Origin: Bryobacteraceae bacterium
Lineage (GTDB): Bacteria > Acidobacteriota > Terriglobia > Bryobacterales > Bryobacteraceae
Direction: 5' to 3'
Assembly: GCA_025350445.1 (NCBI GenBank)
Contig: JANXXV010000568.1
Span: forward strand, 1-6,957
Length of the DNA: 6,957 bases
In this document: in pieces, positions 1 to 5,911 of the stretch
How the letters are laid out: the number at the start of each line of letters is the position of its first letter
Position numbering within the stretch: the stretch's first letter is position 1
Program-made: the position numbers and the translations under genes
Notes under the pieces: generated by a model
The model's input: the letters and a program-made list of their open reading frames with translations, nothing else
Databases searched by the model: none
What the model was told of the DNA's origin: nothing

Positions 1-491
1 TACCGCAGCAGCGTGAACTCGCGCGCCGATAACACCACGACGGCTCCACCGCGAAGCACCTCGGCCTTACGGAAATCGATTCGGATCTCTCCAAATTGAT
101 AAGTAACGGAGGGCTTGGTAACACTGGGGGCGCGCCGCAGCAGCGCCTCCATGCGGGCCAGCAGCTCCACCATGTCGAACGGCTTGGTCATGTAGTCGTC
201 GGCGCCCAGCTTCAGCCCCACCACCTTATCAACCACTTGCCCGCGTGCGGTCAGCATCAGGATAGGCGTCTGGTTTCCCTTCGCCCGCACTTCGCGGCAG
301 ATGTCGTATCCGCTCTTTCCTGGAAGCATCACGTCCAGCAGGATCAAGTCGAAGGAGCTGCCCAGCGCAGCCGCCAGTCCCTGATTTCCATCCGGCGCCG
401 TCTCCACATCATAGCCTTCCATGCCGAAGCGGTCGGTCAACGTAAGAACCAGCCCCAACTCATCTTCCACCAGCAAAAGCCGTTTCCGCAC
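1..491 (-). CDS. OmpR/PhoB-family response regulator, 3' end cut by window edge
   Basis: A cytoplasmic two-component response regulator, presumably phosphorylated by the kinase encoded just upstream, then binding DNA. Translation from the GTG at 491-489 gives 163 codons before the left edge. The N-terminal receiver domain (residues about 4-118) is complete: acidic pair E9/D10 in LLLVEDE, phosphoacceptor D53 in LILLDVMLPG, T81 in ILMLTAR and K103 in DDYMTKPF. From about residue 132 (FGEIRIDFRKAEVLRGG, then LSAREFTLLR) it matches the start of a winged-helix Trans_reg_C output domain; the recognition helix lies outside the window. The GTG start is chosen because it immediately precedes the receiver beta-1 strand and overlaps the kinase stop codon (TAGTG). 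A TGGGG stretch 7 nt upstream may act as a weak ribosome binding site. Receiver assignment is certain from motifs. OmpR/PhoB class is well supported. The target genes are unknown. Confidence 0.95.
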   Translation of the reverse strand, partial: MRKRLLLVEDELGLVLTLTDRFGMEGYDVETAPDGNQGLAAALGSSFDLILLDVMLPGKSGYDICREVRAKGNQTPILMLTARGQVVDKVVGLKLGADDYMTKPFDMVELLARMEALLRRAPSVTKPSVTYQFGEIRIDFRKAEVLRGGAVVVLSAREFTLLR

Positions 492-2263
492 TAAGTGGCC
501 CCAGCCGTCTTGTTGGCAATCGGAACATACAGGGCGAAGCACGTGCCACCGCCCGGAATGCCGGACACCTTCACTTTTCCCGAATGCTGTTCGATGATCT
601 TCTTCACCAGGCTAAGCCCCAAGCCCGCGCCGTGAACGCGAGCTTCCACCGCGTCGCGGCCGCGATAAAACGGCTCAAAGATGTGTGGCAGGTCGGCTTC
701 CTTGATCCCAGGTCCTTTGTCTTCCACCCGGATGCGCAGGTATGGGCCGCTCTCATTCTCGCCGCGATCGGCGAAGACTCCAATCCAGCCGCTCTCATGC
801 GCGTACTTGGCCGCGTTGCCGATCAGATTCTTGATGCACCGCTCCAATGCCCCCGTGTCCGCCATGATCCGCGGCAGGCCACGCTCCACCACGCTCTCCA
901 CCTTGCACTGGGCCTCGTGCAGAGCTGGCTGGCACGCTGCCACGGATCGCTCCACCACGTCGTTCACATCCACCGGTTGCAGGTCGTAGTGGGTCCAATC
1001 CGATTGCGCCGTTGAGAATCCCAGTACTTGCTCCACCAGTTCGGAAAGCCGCTCGCCCTCTTTCCGGATCACATCGCCGTAGTGTTGTGCCTTCGGATCG
1101 GACGTCACCACGCCGTCGGCCAGATTCGCGCCCGCCGAACAGATGACGGCCAGCGGAGTACGGAATTCGTGCGATATGCCGGCGACGAATTCCATCTGCG
1201 CCTGCAGCAGTCTCTGCGCCCTGCGTGTGGATACGATGATCATCAGGATGCTGGCGCCCAGCAACAGCAACACCACCGAACTAATGGCCAGATTGCGCAG
1301 CCGCGCTTCCGCTACCACCGACTCCAGAGAACCTGCCCGGTGGTTTACCACCAACTGCCATCTGCCCCGGTCCGCGTTAACCATGCGCGCGGAACCCTGT
1401 GCGAATCCCGGCCCTGCACCTGCGCGATCTCCTCCGAATCGTGCCGACCGCTCGGCGCGCAGATCGAAGATGCTCACTACCGCGTCCCCTTTGAGCGGGG
1501 CGGTCTGCAATCGCTTCGGATCCGAACGATACAGCACCACGTGCGTATCTGCCCGTGAAACCACATCCACGTCGTAGTCAAGTCCGTCCGCGTGGCCAAA
1601 ATGCCGCTGAATCATCGCCGCAAGAAACTCGCTGCCAACGAAGTCCAAATTCAGTTCGGTGATGGACCAGTGCGTGATGCGGGGGAACTGCCGCAACTGT
1701 CGGGATTGGCCGGCCATTCGGGAACTGGACGGTGGCAAAATCAAGGGCGCCACGATCACCGGACGCTCCTCTTCCACTGGCGTGCGGGCCGTCATTCTCC
1801 CGGTTGCGAAATTGGCGAGGCGCTCGCGCGCGAAAGCAAAGTCCGCCGGCCACGCGGTCTTCCCGAAGTTTCCGGTTTTCGGATCAAAGCACGAAAGCTC
1901 AAGACCGGCTTCCGATTTGGTGATTTCCGCCAGACAACCTCGCCGGAACAGTTTCGGATACTGCGTAGTTCTTTGCCATTTCTTGTACTGCCGCGCGAAC
2001 TCCCCGGCGATCTGATCGGGATCGACCTCGAATCCCCGCTGAAACGAGATCGACGCATTCGCCAGTTCGCGGCCCACTTCGTGGTCGAAATCCTCGGCAA
2101 ACCGCGTGGTGATCTTCAGAAGATTGGCCTGCATTCGCTCGCGCTCGGCTTGGCTCACTTGGCCCACCCAGCGGTATTGCAGCACCGCCAGCACCGGCAA
2201 CAGAAGTAGCACCGCGCACATCAATCCGAGTGATAGTGCGGGCTTGCCGGGCCATCTGCTCAT
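491..2263 (-). CDS. Membrane sensor histidine kinase (HisKA + HATPase_c), no HAMP
   Basis: A 590-residue sensor kinase that should autophosphorylate on histidine and pass the phosphate to the adjoining response regulator. Domains in order: short cytoplasmic N-terminus; TM1 about 11-29 (LSLGLMCAVLLLLPVLAVL); extracytoplasmic sensor region about 31-325 with no fold I recognise; TM2 about 326-345; HisKA with phosphoacceptor H365 in GISHEFRTP; HATPase_c with N-box N483 (KNLIGNAAKYA), G1 D515/G517/G519 (DKGPGI), F-box 528-535 (IFEPFYRG) and G2 545-550 (GAGLGL). Only about 15 residues separate TM2 from the H-box region, so there is no room for a HAMP domain. The frame stays open upstream to 2386, but that would overlap the sigma gene and add 41 arginine-rich residues before TM1. 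The ATG at 2263, 28 bp after the sigma stop, is the better start although no good Shine-Dalgarno precedes it. All catalytic motifs are intact. The signal sensed is unknown. Confidence 0.95.
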   Translation of the reverse strand: MSRWPGKPALSLGLMCAVLLLLPVLAVLQYRWVGQVSQAERERMQANLLKITTRFAEDFDHEVGRELANASISFQRGFEVDPDQIAGEFARQYKKWQRTTQYPKLFRRGCLAEITKSEAGLELSCFDPKTGNFGKTAWPADFAFARERLANFATGRMTARTPVEEERPVIVAPLILPPSSSRMAGQSRQLRQFPRITHWSITELNLDFVGSEFLAAMIQRHFGHADGLDYDVDVVSRADTHVVLYRSDPKRLQTAPLKGDAVVSIFDLRAERSARFGGDRAGAGPGFAQGSARMVNADRGRWQLVVNHRAGSLESVVAEARLRNLAISSVVLLLLGASILMIIVSTRRAQRLLQAQMEFVAGISHEFRTPLAVICSAGANLADGVVTSDPKAQHYGDVIRKEGERLSELVEQVLGFSTAQSDWTHYDLQPVDVNDVVERSVAACQPALHEAQCKVESVVERGLPRIMADTGALERCIKNLIGNAAKYAHESGWIGVFADRGENESGPYLRIRVEDKGPGIKEADLPHIFEPFYRGRDAVEARVHGAGLGLSLVKKIIEQHSGKVKVSGIPGGGTCFALYVPIANKTAGAT

Positions 2264-2270
2264 AGTCGAA

Positions 2271-2276
2271 ATTATA
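2271..2276 (-). promoter_or_regulatory. Possible internal -10 element before the kinase gene
   Basis: On the minus strand the 28-bp gap between the sigma and kinase genes contains a perfect TATAAT, followed by TTCGACT and then the kinase ATG. A transcript starting about 7 nt after this -10 would begin at or near the ATG, i.e. be leaderless, which would fit the lack of a clear ribosome binding site. No convincing -35 is found 16-18 bp upstream and there is no extended -10 TG, so it may be chance. Confidence 0.2.
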
Positions 2277-2291
2277 CGCGCCTCATAGGCA

Positions 2292-2906
2292 CTACGCGAC
2301 ATTCGCCAGCCGGACCCGCAACGTGGAGTAGGCCCGGAAGGCAAGCGACTTGATCGCCAAAGTGGAGCAACCCATCTCTTCCGCAATCTGCGTGTACTCC
2401 ATTTCGCGGTACTTGTGCATGTAGACCACTACGCGCTGGCGCTCCGGAAGATCCTCAATCGCCCGGCGGACCGTGGCCAGCCGGCCCTGCCGGATGATGT
2501 TGAACTCGGCCCCGGGCTTGCCGTCCGCCACCTGCCGCTGCTTGCCCCGAGGCATTAGCTGGTCGAGGCTGGTTTGGTCCTTCTCGTGCTTGATAGAACG
2601 AATGTAGTTCAGGCCGGTGTGCATTGCGATCCGATAGAGCCATTTATTGAAAGGCGCGGTCGCCTCGTAGGTGCCGCGGTAGCGGTAGATTTTGAAGAAG
2701 ACCTCCTGTGCCAGTTCTTCCGCAATCGCCCAGTTCTTAACCATCCGGAAGAGGAAGTAAACAATAGGCCGCCGGTGCTTTTTCACCAGGGTTTCGAGGG
2801 CCAGGCCATCCCCCAGTTTGACGCTAAGCATCAGGTGAGCGTCGGCTCCCAAAGTGTCGATGTCTTCATGCGGAATCTCTGAAACACAATTCATGATGCT
2901 ACTCAA
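2292..2906 (-). CDS. ECF-subfamily RNA polymerase sigma factor (sigma-70 family, group 4)
   Basis: A 204-residue sigma factor with the two-domain layout of extracytoplasmic-function sigmas, which direct RNA polymerase to dedicated promoters. Sigma region 2 spans about residues 22-104 and includes the core-binding helix AEELAQEVFFKIYRYRG (62-78) and the FNKWLYRIAMHTGLNYIR segment (86-103). A charged linker (105-140) leads to sigma region 4 (about 144-200): IEDLPERQRVVVYMHKYREM followed by the helix-turn-helix EYTQIAEEMGCSTLAIKSL, which would read the -35 element. There is no region 3 and no C-terminal extension, and length is normal for the class. The start shown is TTG at 2906, preceded by AAGAAG with 7-nt spacing. 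An ATG at 2894 (residue 5) is an equally possible start. It is first in the minus-strand operon, followed by the kinase/regulator pair and by no visible anti-sigma gene. Sigma identity is very secure; the ECF subgroup is not assigned. Confidence 0.95.
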   Translation of the reverse strand: MSSIMNCVSEIPHEDIDTLGADAHLMLSVKLGDGLALETLVKKHRRPIVYFLFRMVKNWAIAEELAQEVFFKIYRYRGTYEATAPFNKWLYRIAMHTGLNYIRSIKHEKDQTSLDQLMPRGKQRQVADGKPGAEFNIIRQGRLATVRRAIEDLPERQRVVVYMHKYREMEYTQIAEEMGCSTLAIKSLAFRAYSTLRVRLANVA

Positions 2907-2952
2907 GACGTATCTTCTTGCATCTTCGAGGTTAAAGTTGCGAAAAAACGTG

Positions 2953-2990
2953 GTTAAGAGTGTAAAATCTATAAGCCTAACGCTCTTAAC
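2953..2990. repeat. Inverted repeat GTTAAGAG-N22-CTCTTAAC, candidate operator
   Basis: Two perfect 8-bp arms, 2953-2960 and 2983-2990, are separated by 22 bp in the middle of the divergent intergenic region. Arm centres are 30 bp apart, close to three helical turns. A degenerate copy, GTTAAAGTTG at 2931-2940, lies in direct orientation 22 bp (about two turns) left of the first arm. The arrangement suggests binding sites for a dimeric regulator on one DNA face, possibly the neighbouring response regulator. A weak RNA stem with a large loop is the alternative. The repeat is seen directly; its function is inferred. Confidence 0.5.
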
Positions 2991-3003
2991 ATCATCTTTA
3001 CCC

Positions 3004-3032
3004 GGAATTTACAAACTCTCCGCAGGATCGGT
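3004..3032 (+). promoter_or_regulatory. Weak ECF-like promoter candidate for the propeller operon
   Basis: GGAATTT at 3004-3010 resembles the GGAAC(T)-type -35 element used by many ECF sigma factors. About 17 bp downstream lies ATCGGTT (3027-3033), a poor match to ECF -10 elements. Start of transcription near 3040 would give a short leader before the ATG at 3057. If genuine, it could be read by the neighbouring sigma factor. The -10 match is weak, so this is only a suggestion. Confidence 0.15.
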
Positions 3033-3056
3033 TGTTTAGTAAGATAACCTTATATC

Positions 3057-5906
3057 ATGCCCAGCCGGAACTGCGCCATCTTACTGCTCTTATTGCTTCT
3101 CTGCCCGCTTGCCCGCAACGTGTCCGCGCAGTCGACGGGCGCCACTTTTGGTGACGTCATTCGCTTGGGCGGATCGCCATCCGATGTTGTCCTTGATGAA
3201 GCCCGCGGCAATCTCTACCTGTTGAATTCAACGGCGAACCGGGTGGACATTTACGACTACCTGGGGAAGAGGATCATCGGGTCCATTTCCGTTGGAAGCT
3301 TGCCGGTGGCGGGCGCCATGTCGATGGCCGGCGACTTTCTATACGTCAGCAACAACTCGAGTTCGAGTCTGTCCGTAATCGACCTGCGCTCCAAGTCCGT
3401 TACTCAAACGGTGCTGCTACCGGCAAAGCCCGAAGGCGTTGCGGTGGGAAACGACGGACGCGTATTGATAACCACGGAAGGGACGAGCACCACGGATCGA
3501 ATCAATTCACTTCTGATCTTCGATCCCGCGCAAACGCAGAGCCAGCAACTGACGCCGGTGGCCTTTGCGCCGCCGCCGCCCACCCCGTCGCCGATTAATC
3601 CGTTAGTACTGCCGCGTCCGCAGACCCGGTTCCGCGGCAAGTTGCTACGCACCATTGACGGAGCCTTCATCATCGGGCTGAGCACTATCAACAACAACGC
3701 TTCCACGGTTCTGTTCGTTTATGAAACCGCTTCCGCGTCGATCCTTCGCAGCCGGATTGTCACCGGCCAGTCGACGGTACTATCGATATCGCCCGACGGT
3801 TCGAGGTTCATGGCTGGATTTGCGCTTTACGATACTGCCACGCTGGCGGTGGTGGCGCAGCAGAGTACGGCGAACGTCCCCTTTCCACTGAACAGCGCCG
3901 GTAACGCAAACTTCACTACTCTTCAGAACGTGGGTGGCAGCACCTTCTCCGCCGATGGGGAGACGATTTACAGTGCCTTCAATGTCGCGCCATTCTCGAT
4001 CCCGGCTACCCGGGCGCAGGCATCCACATTGCTGATCTCCAACTCGCACCACCTGCGCACGAATCTTGGCATCAAGATTCCGGAGAGCCTGGTTGCAAAG
4101 ATGGTGATCACTTCCGATAACGCGGAGGCCTGGGGCATTTCCGAATCCGGGCTGATCCATTTGCCGCTGGCTCATCTTTACGAGTACCCGATTCTGCAAC
4201 CGCAGACGACGGCGGTATTTCTGGCGGTGGACAACTGCCACAGAGGGGTGGCGCGTTTCTCGGTCCCGGTGACCAATTTAGGGAAAGGCAAACTGACCTA
4301 CAGCGTCCCGGACGCCACGGCAGCGCTGATTGCGCAATCCACCAGCGGAGTAGTGCCAAGCACGATCAATTTCGTGATGGAACCGGGCCGGACCAACGTG
4401 ACGCGGCAGTTCGGAACCAATCTGTATAGCGGCGCGTCAAACAACATCGGCGCACCGGTGCTGATCAACATTTCTTCACCCGAAGCCATTAATATTCCCA
4501 ACACCATTCAGGTATACATGAACGTCCGCCAGCCGGACCAGCGGGGTGTTATCTATCCGCAGGTCACCACGACGAACCGGGGGGAAGGACTCCAGGACAT
4601 TCTTGTGGATGAGGCGCGCGGGCTGGTTTACCTCACCAACTCCGGGTACAACCGCATCGAAGTATTCGACCGAACCAAGCAGAGCTTCGTCAATCCGATT
4701 GAAGTGGGCCAACTTCCACATCAGATGGCTTTCGGGCCGGACGGCAATACCCTCTACGTGGCCAACACAGGCGGAGAATCGATCAGTATTGTAGATCTGG
4801 TGGCGGCGCAAGTATCCGGCTCGGTGCAGTTCCCGCCGATACCGCGCTCAGGCACAACCACGCCGATTTCGCCGCAGGCTATCGCGAGCGGCCTTTTCGG
4901 ATTGCAGATTGTTAAGTCCGATGGCTCGCAGTGGAACGTGGTAAACGGGGAAGCAACCGTGCGTCCCGCCAACTCCGTTACTCCTGGGCAACTGGTAACG
5001 GCGGGCTCGGCGCCGAAAATGATCGCGTCGCAGGATGGCCAGTCCATTATCGCCATTTCCGGAAACGGCACGGCGTATCTGTACAGCGGTCTGGCGGACG
5101 CATACACCATCTCGAACCGACCGTATTCGCAGGCGGTGGTGTTGGGGTATTTTGGCCCGCTCGCGGCGGCGGCGGATGGATCGTACCTTCTGGAAAACGG
5201 ATTCATCATGAACTCCGCGCTCGCCTTGATTGGCGGATCGGAGACGCCCAATTCCACACCGGCCGGTCCGCTTTCGGCAATCCGCAATGTAGCCGCTGTC
5301 GCACCGGTGGATGCCAACACTTTTGTCCGCATCACTACACCGGTAAAGGCGAACCTTACCAGCACGCCATCCGGTGACGCACGGCCGCTTCTGGAGGTGC
5401 TGGACTTCCGGAACAATTCTATCTCCGTGGTTGGTCCTTTGGCTGAGAATCCGGTGTTCTCCTTGTTCGGTACCACGCGGGTGAACGTGCCTCCGCGCCA
5501 GGTTCAAGTGGATTCGACCGGAACCGCTTACGCCATTACGCTCTCCGGCCTCAGCGTGATTCCGATGACGCCGGGCGGTGCGAGCCGGCCGCTGCTGGCC
5601 GGTGCGAATCCGATTCTGAACGCTAGCGACGGAACGCGAAATGTAAAGCCCGGCTCGTTTGTCCTGCTGAATGGAACGAATCTGGCAACGCCCGGGATGG
5701 CCGATCAACTGCCGGCTCCGGTGGTGCTGGGTGGTTCGTGCGTTACTTTTAGCGACACTGCGATCCCGCTTCTGCAGACCGCCGACGGACAGATCTCCGC
5801 GCAAGTGCCGCCGGATCTGCCGGCGGGATCTTATGTGGTGCAGGTGCGATCGCTGGCTACCGGGCAGCAGAGCGACCCTACAGTGTTCACCGTGCAAAAA
5901 CCGTGA
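3057..5906 (+). CDS. Exported two-part YVTN/beta-propeller protein with Solibacter-type C-terminal domain
   Basis: A 949-residue secreted protein of unknown function. A Sec signal peptide covers residues 1-24 (N-terminal arginine, a run of seven leucines, VSA/QS cleavage). The first propeller half (about 29-375) has YVTN-type repeats, e.g. LYLLNSTANRVDIYD (53-67), FLYVSNNSSSSLSVIDL (94-110) and SISPDGSRFMAG (243-254). A Pro-rich stretch, APPPPTPSP, lies at 171-179. Residues about 380-490 look like an Ig-like, possibly BACON-like, beta domain (PVTNLGKGKLTYSV, then VPSTINFVMEPGRTNV). A second propeller half (about 500-840) opens with a copy of the first motif (LVYLTNSGYNRIEVFD, LYVANTGGESISIVDL). 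Residues about 847-949 match the Solibacter-type C-terminal domain: NASDGTRNVKPGSFVLLNGTNLA, then GQISAQVPPDLPAGSYVVQVRS. No catalytic motif is evident. C16 does not fit a lipobox. The gene stops 5 bp before a paralogue. A scaffold, adhesion or ligand-binding role is inference. Confidence 0.9.
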   Translation: MPSRNCAILLLLLLLCPLARNVSAQSTGATFGDVIRLGGSPSDVVLDEARGNLYLLNSTANRVDIYDYLGKRIIGSISVGSLPVAGAMSMAGDFLYVSNNSSSSLSVIDLRSKSVTQTVLLPAKPEGVAVGNDGRVLITTEGTSTTDRINSLLIFDPAQTQSQQLTPVAFAPPPPTPSPINPLVLPRPQTRFRGKLLRTIDGAFIIGLSTINNNASTVLFVYETASASILRSRIVTGQSTVLSISPDGSRFMAGFALYDTATLAVVAQQSTANVPFPLNSAGNANFTTLQNVGGSTFSADGETIYSAFNVAPFSIPATRAQASTLLISNSHHLRTNLGIKIPESLVAKMVITSDNAEAWGISESGLIHLPLAHLYEYPILQPQTTAVFLAVDNCHRGVARFSVPVTNLGKGKLTYSVPDATAALIAQSTSGVVPSTINFVMEPGRTNVTRQFGTNLYSGASNNIGAPVLINISSPEAINIPNTIQVYMNVRQPDQRGVIYPQVTTTNRGEGLQDILVDEARGLVYLTNSGYNRIEVFDRTKQSFVNPIEVGQLPHQMAFGPDGNTLYVANTGGESISIVDLVAAQVSGSVQFPPIPRSGTTTPISPQAIASGLFGLQIVKSDGSQWNVVNGEATVRPANSVTPGQLVTAGSAPKMIASQDGQSIIAISGNGTAYLYSGLADAYTISNRPYSQAVVLGYFGPLAAAADGSYLLENGFIMNSALALIGGSETPNSTPAGPLSAIRNVAAVAPVDANTFVRITTPVKANLTSTPSGDARPLLEVLDFRNNSISVVGPLAENPVFSLFGTTRVNVPPRQVQVDSTGTAYAITLSGLSVIPMTPGGASRPLLAGANPILNASDGTRNVKPGSFVLLNGTNLATPGMADQLPAPVVLGGSCVTFSDTAIPLLQTADGQISAQVPPDLPAGSYVVQVRSLATGQQSDPTVFTVQKP
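3180..3422 (+). repeat. Intragenic duplication, copy 1 (residues 42-122)
   Basis: This segment of the 949-residue protein aligns without gaps with residues 513-593 of the same protein. By hand count about 31 of 81 residues are identical. Shared landmarks are DEARG, the Y-x-x-N-S-x-x-N-R strand, V-G-x-L-P and LYV-x-N followed by S-x-S and a D-L pair. It marks the start of the first propeller half. The match is at protein level and not obvious in the DNA, so the duplication is old. Confidence 0.75.
4593..4835 (+). repeat. Intragenic duplication, copy 2 (residues 513-593)
   Basis: Second copy of the propeller-opening module, placed after the Ig-like middle domain. It is the closer of the two to the classical YVTN repeat: VGQLPHQMAFGPDGNTLYVAN. 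Beyond residue about 600 the two halves are hard to align by eye. Confidence 0.75.
5595..5903 (+). other. Solibacter-type C-terminal domain (TIGR03437-like), domain region
   Basis: Codons 847-949 of the first propeller gene. The order of signals matches the family as I recall it: an N-A-S segment, V-x-P-G-S-x-V-x-L-x-G-T-N-L-A, then L-P and a G-G-x-x-V-T-F strand, A-I-P-L-L, G-Q-I-S-A-Q-V-P, and a final G-S-Y-V-V-Q-V strand. Probably an Ig-like beta sandwich at the end of exported proteins. It is the main lineage clue in the window. Confidence 0.75.
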
Positions 5907-5911
5907 CCGTC

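Larger units (their letters stand above)
2907..3056. promoter_or_regulatory. Divergent intergenic region between sigma operon and propeller operon
   Basis: These 150 bp separate the divergent sigma-factor and propeller-protein genes and are visibly more AT-rich than the coding DNA on either side, so promoters for both directions should lie here. It contains the inverted repeat at 2953-2990 and a similar half-site GTTAAAGTTG at 2931-2940. On the minus strand, TTAAGA (2989-2984), a 17-bp spacer and TTTACA (2966-2961) form a weak sigma-70-like pair for the sigma gene. On the plus strand, TAAAAT at 2963-2968 is a possible -10 with a poor -35. None of these matches is strong enough to fix a transcription start. 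No good Shine-Dalgarno precedes the ATG at 3057. Confidence 0.6.

Noticed and set aside
96..494. Plus-strand open frame of 132 codons over the response regulator
   Set aside because: It is opposite a receiver domain with all conserved residues; Gln/His-rich shadow translation.
1592..2209. Plus-strand open frame of 205 codons inside the kinase gene
   Set aside because: It is opposite the kinase sensor region. Its Arg/His-rich translation has no recognisable motif.
2264..2386. N-terminal extension of the histidine kinase to an in-frame ATG at 2386
   Set aside because: It would overlap the end of the sigma-factor gene by about 95 bp and add 41 arginine/serine-rich residues before TM1. The ATG at 2263 gives the normal short cytoplasmic tail.
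2953..2990. Intrinsic terminator from the GTTAAGAG inverted repeat
   Set aside because: The stem is AT-rich and only 8 bp with a 22-nt loop, no T-run follows, and it lies between divergent gene starts where no terminator is expected.
3057..3128. Lipoprotein signal (Cys16 as lipidation site) in the first propeller protein
   Set aside because: The residues before C16 are leucines, so the required small residue at -1 is missing. A standard signal-peptidase I site (VSA/QS) fits better.
4754..5476. Antisense open frame of 240 codons
   Set aside because: It is opposite the propeller gene and overlaps another antisense frame. It has no domain or ribosome binding site, and the sense-strand protein has clear domains through the same region.
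4848..5897. Long antisense open frame (349 codons) on the minus strand
   Set aside because: It lies wholly opposite the propeller gene, is rich in Arg/His/Gln with no recognisable domain, and is typical of the open antisense frames found in GC-rich coding DNA.
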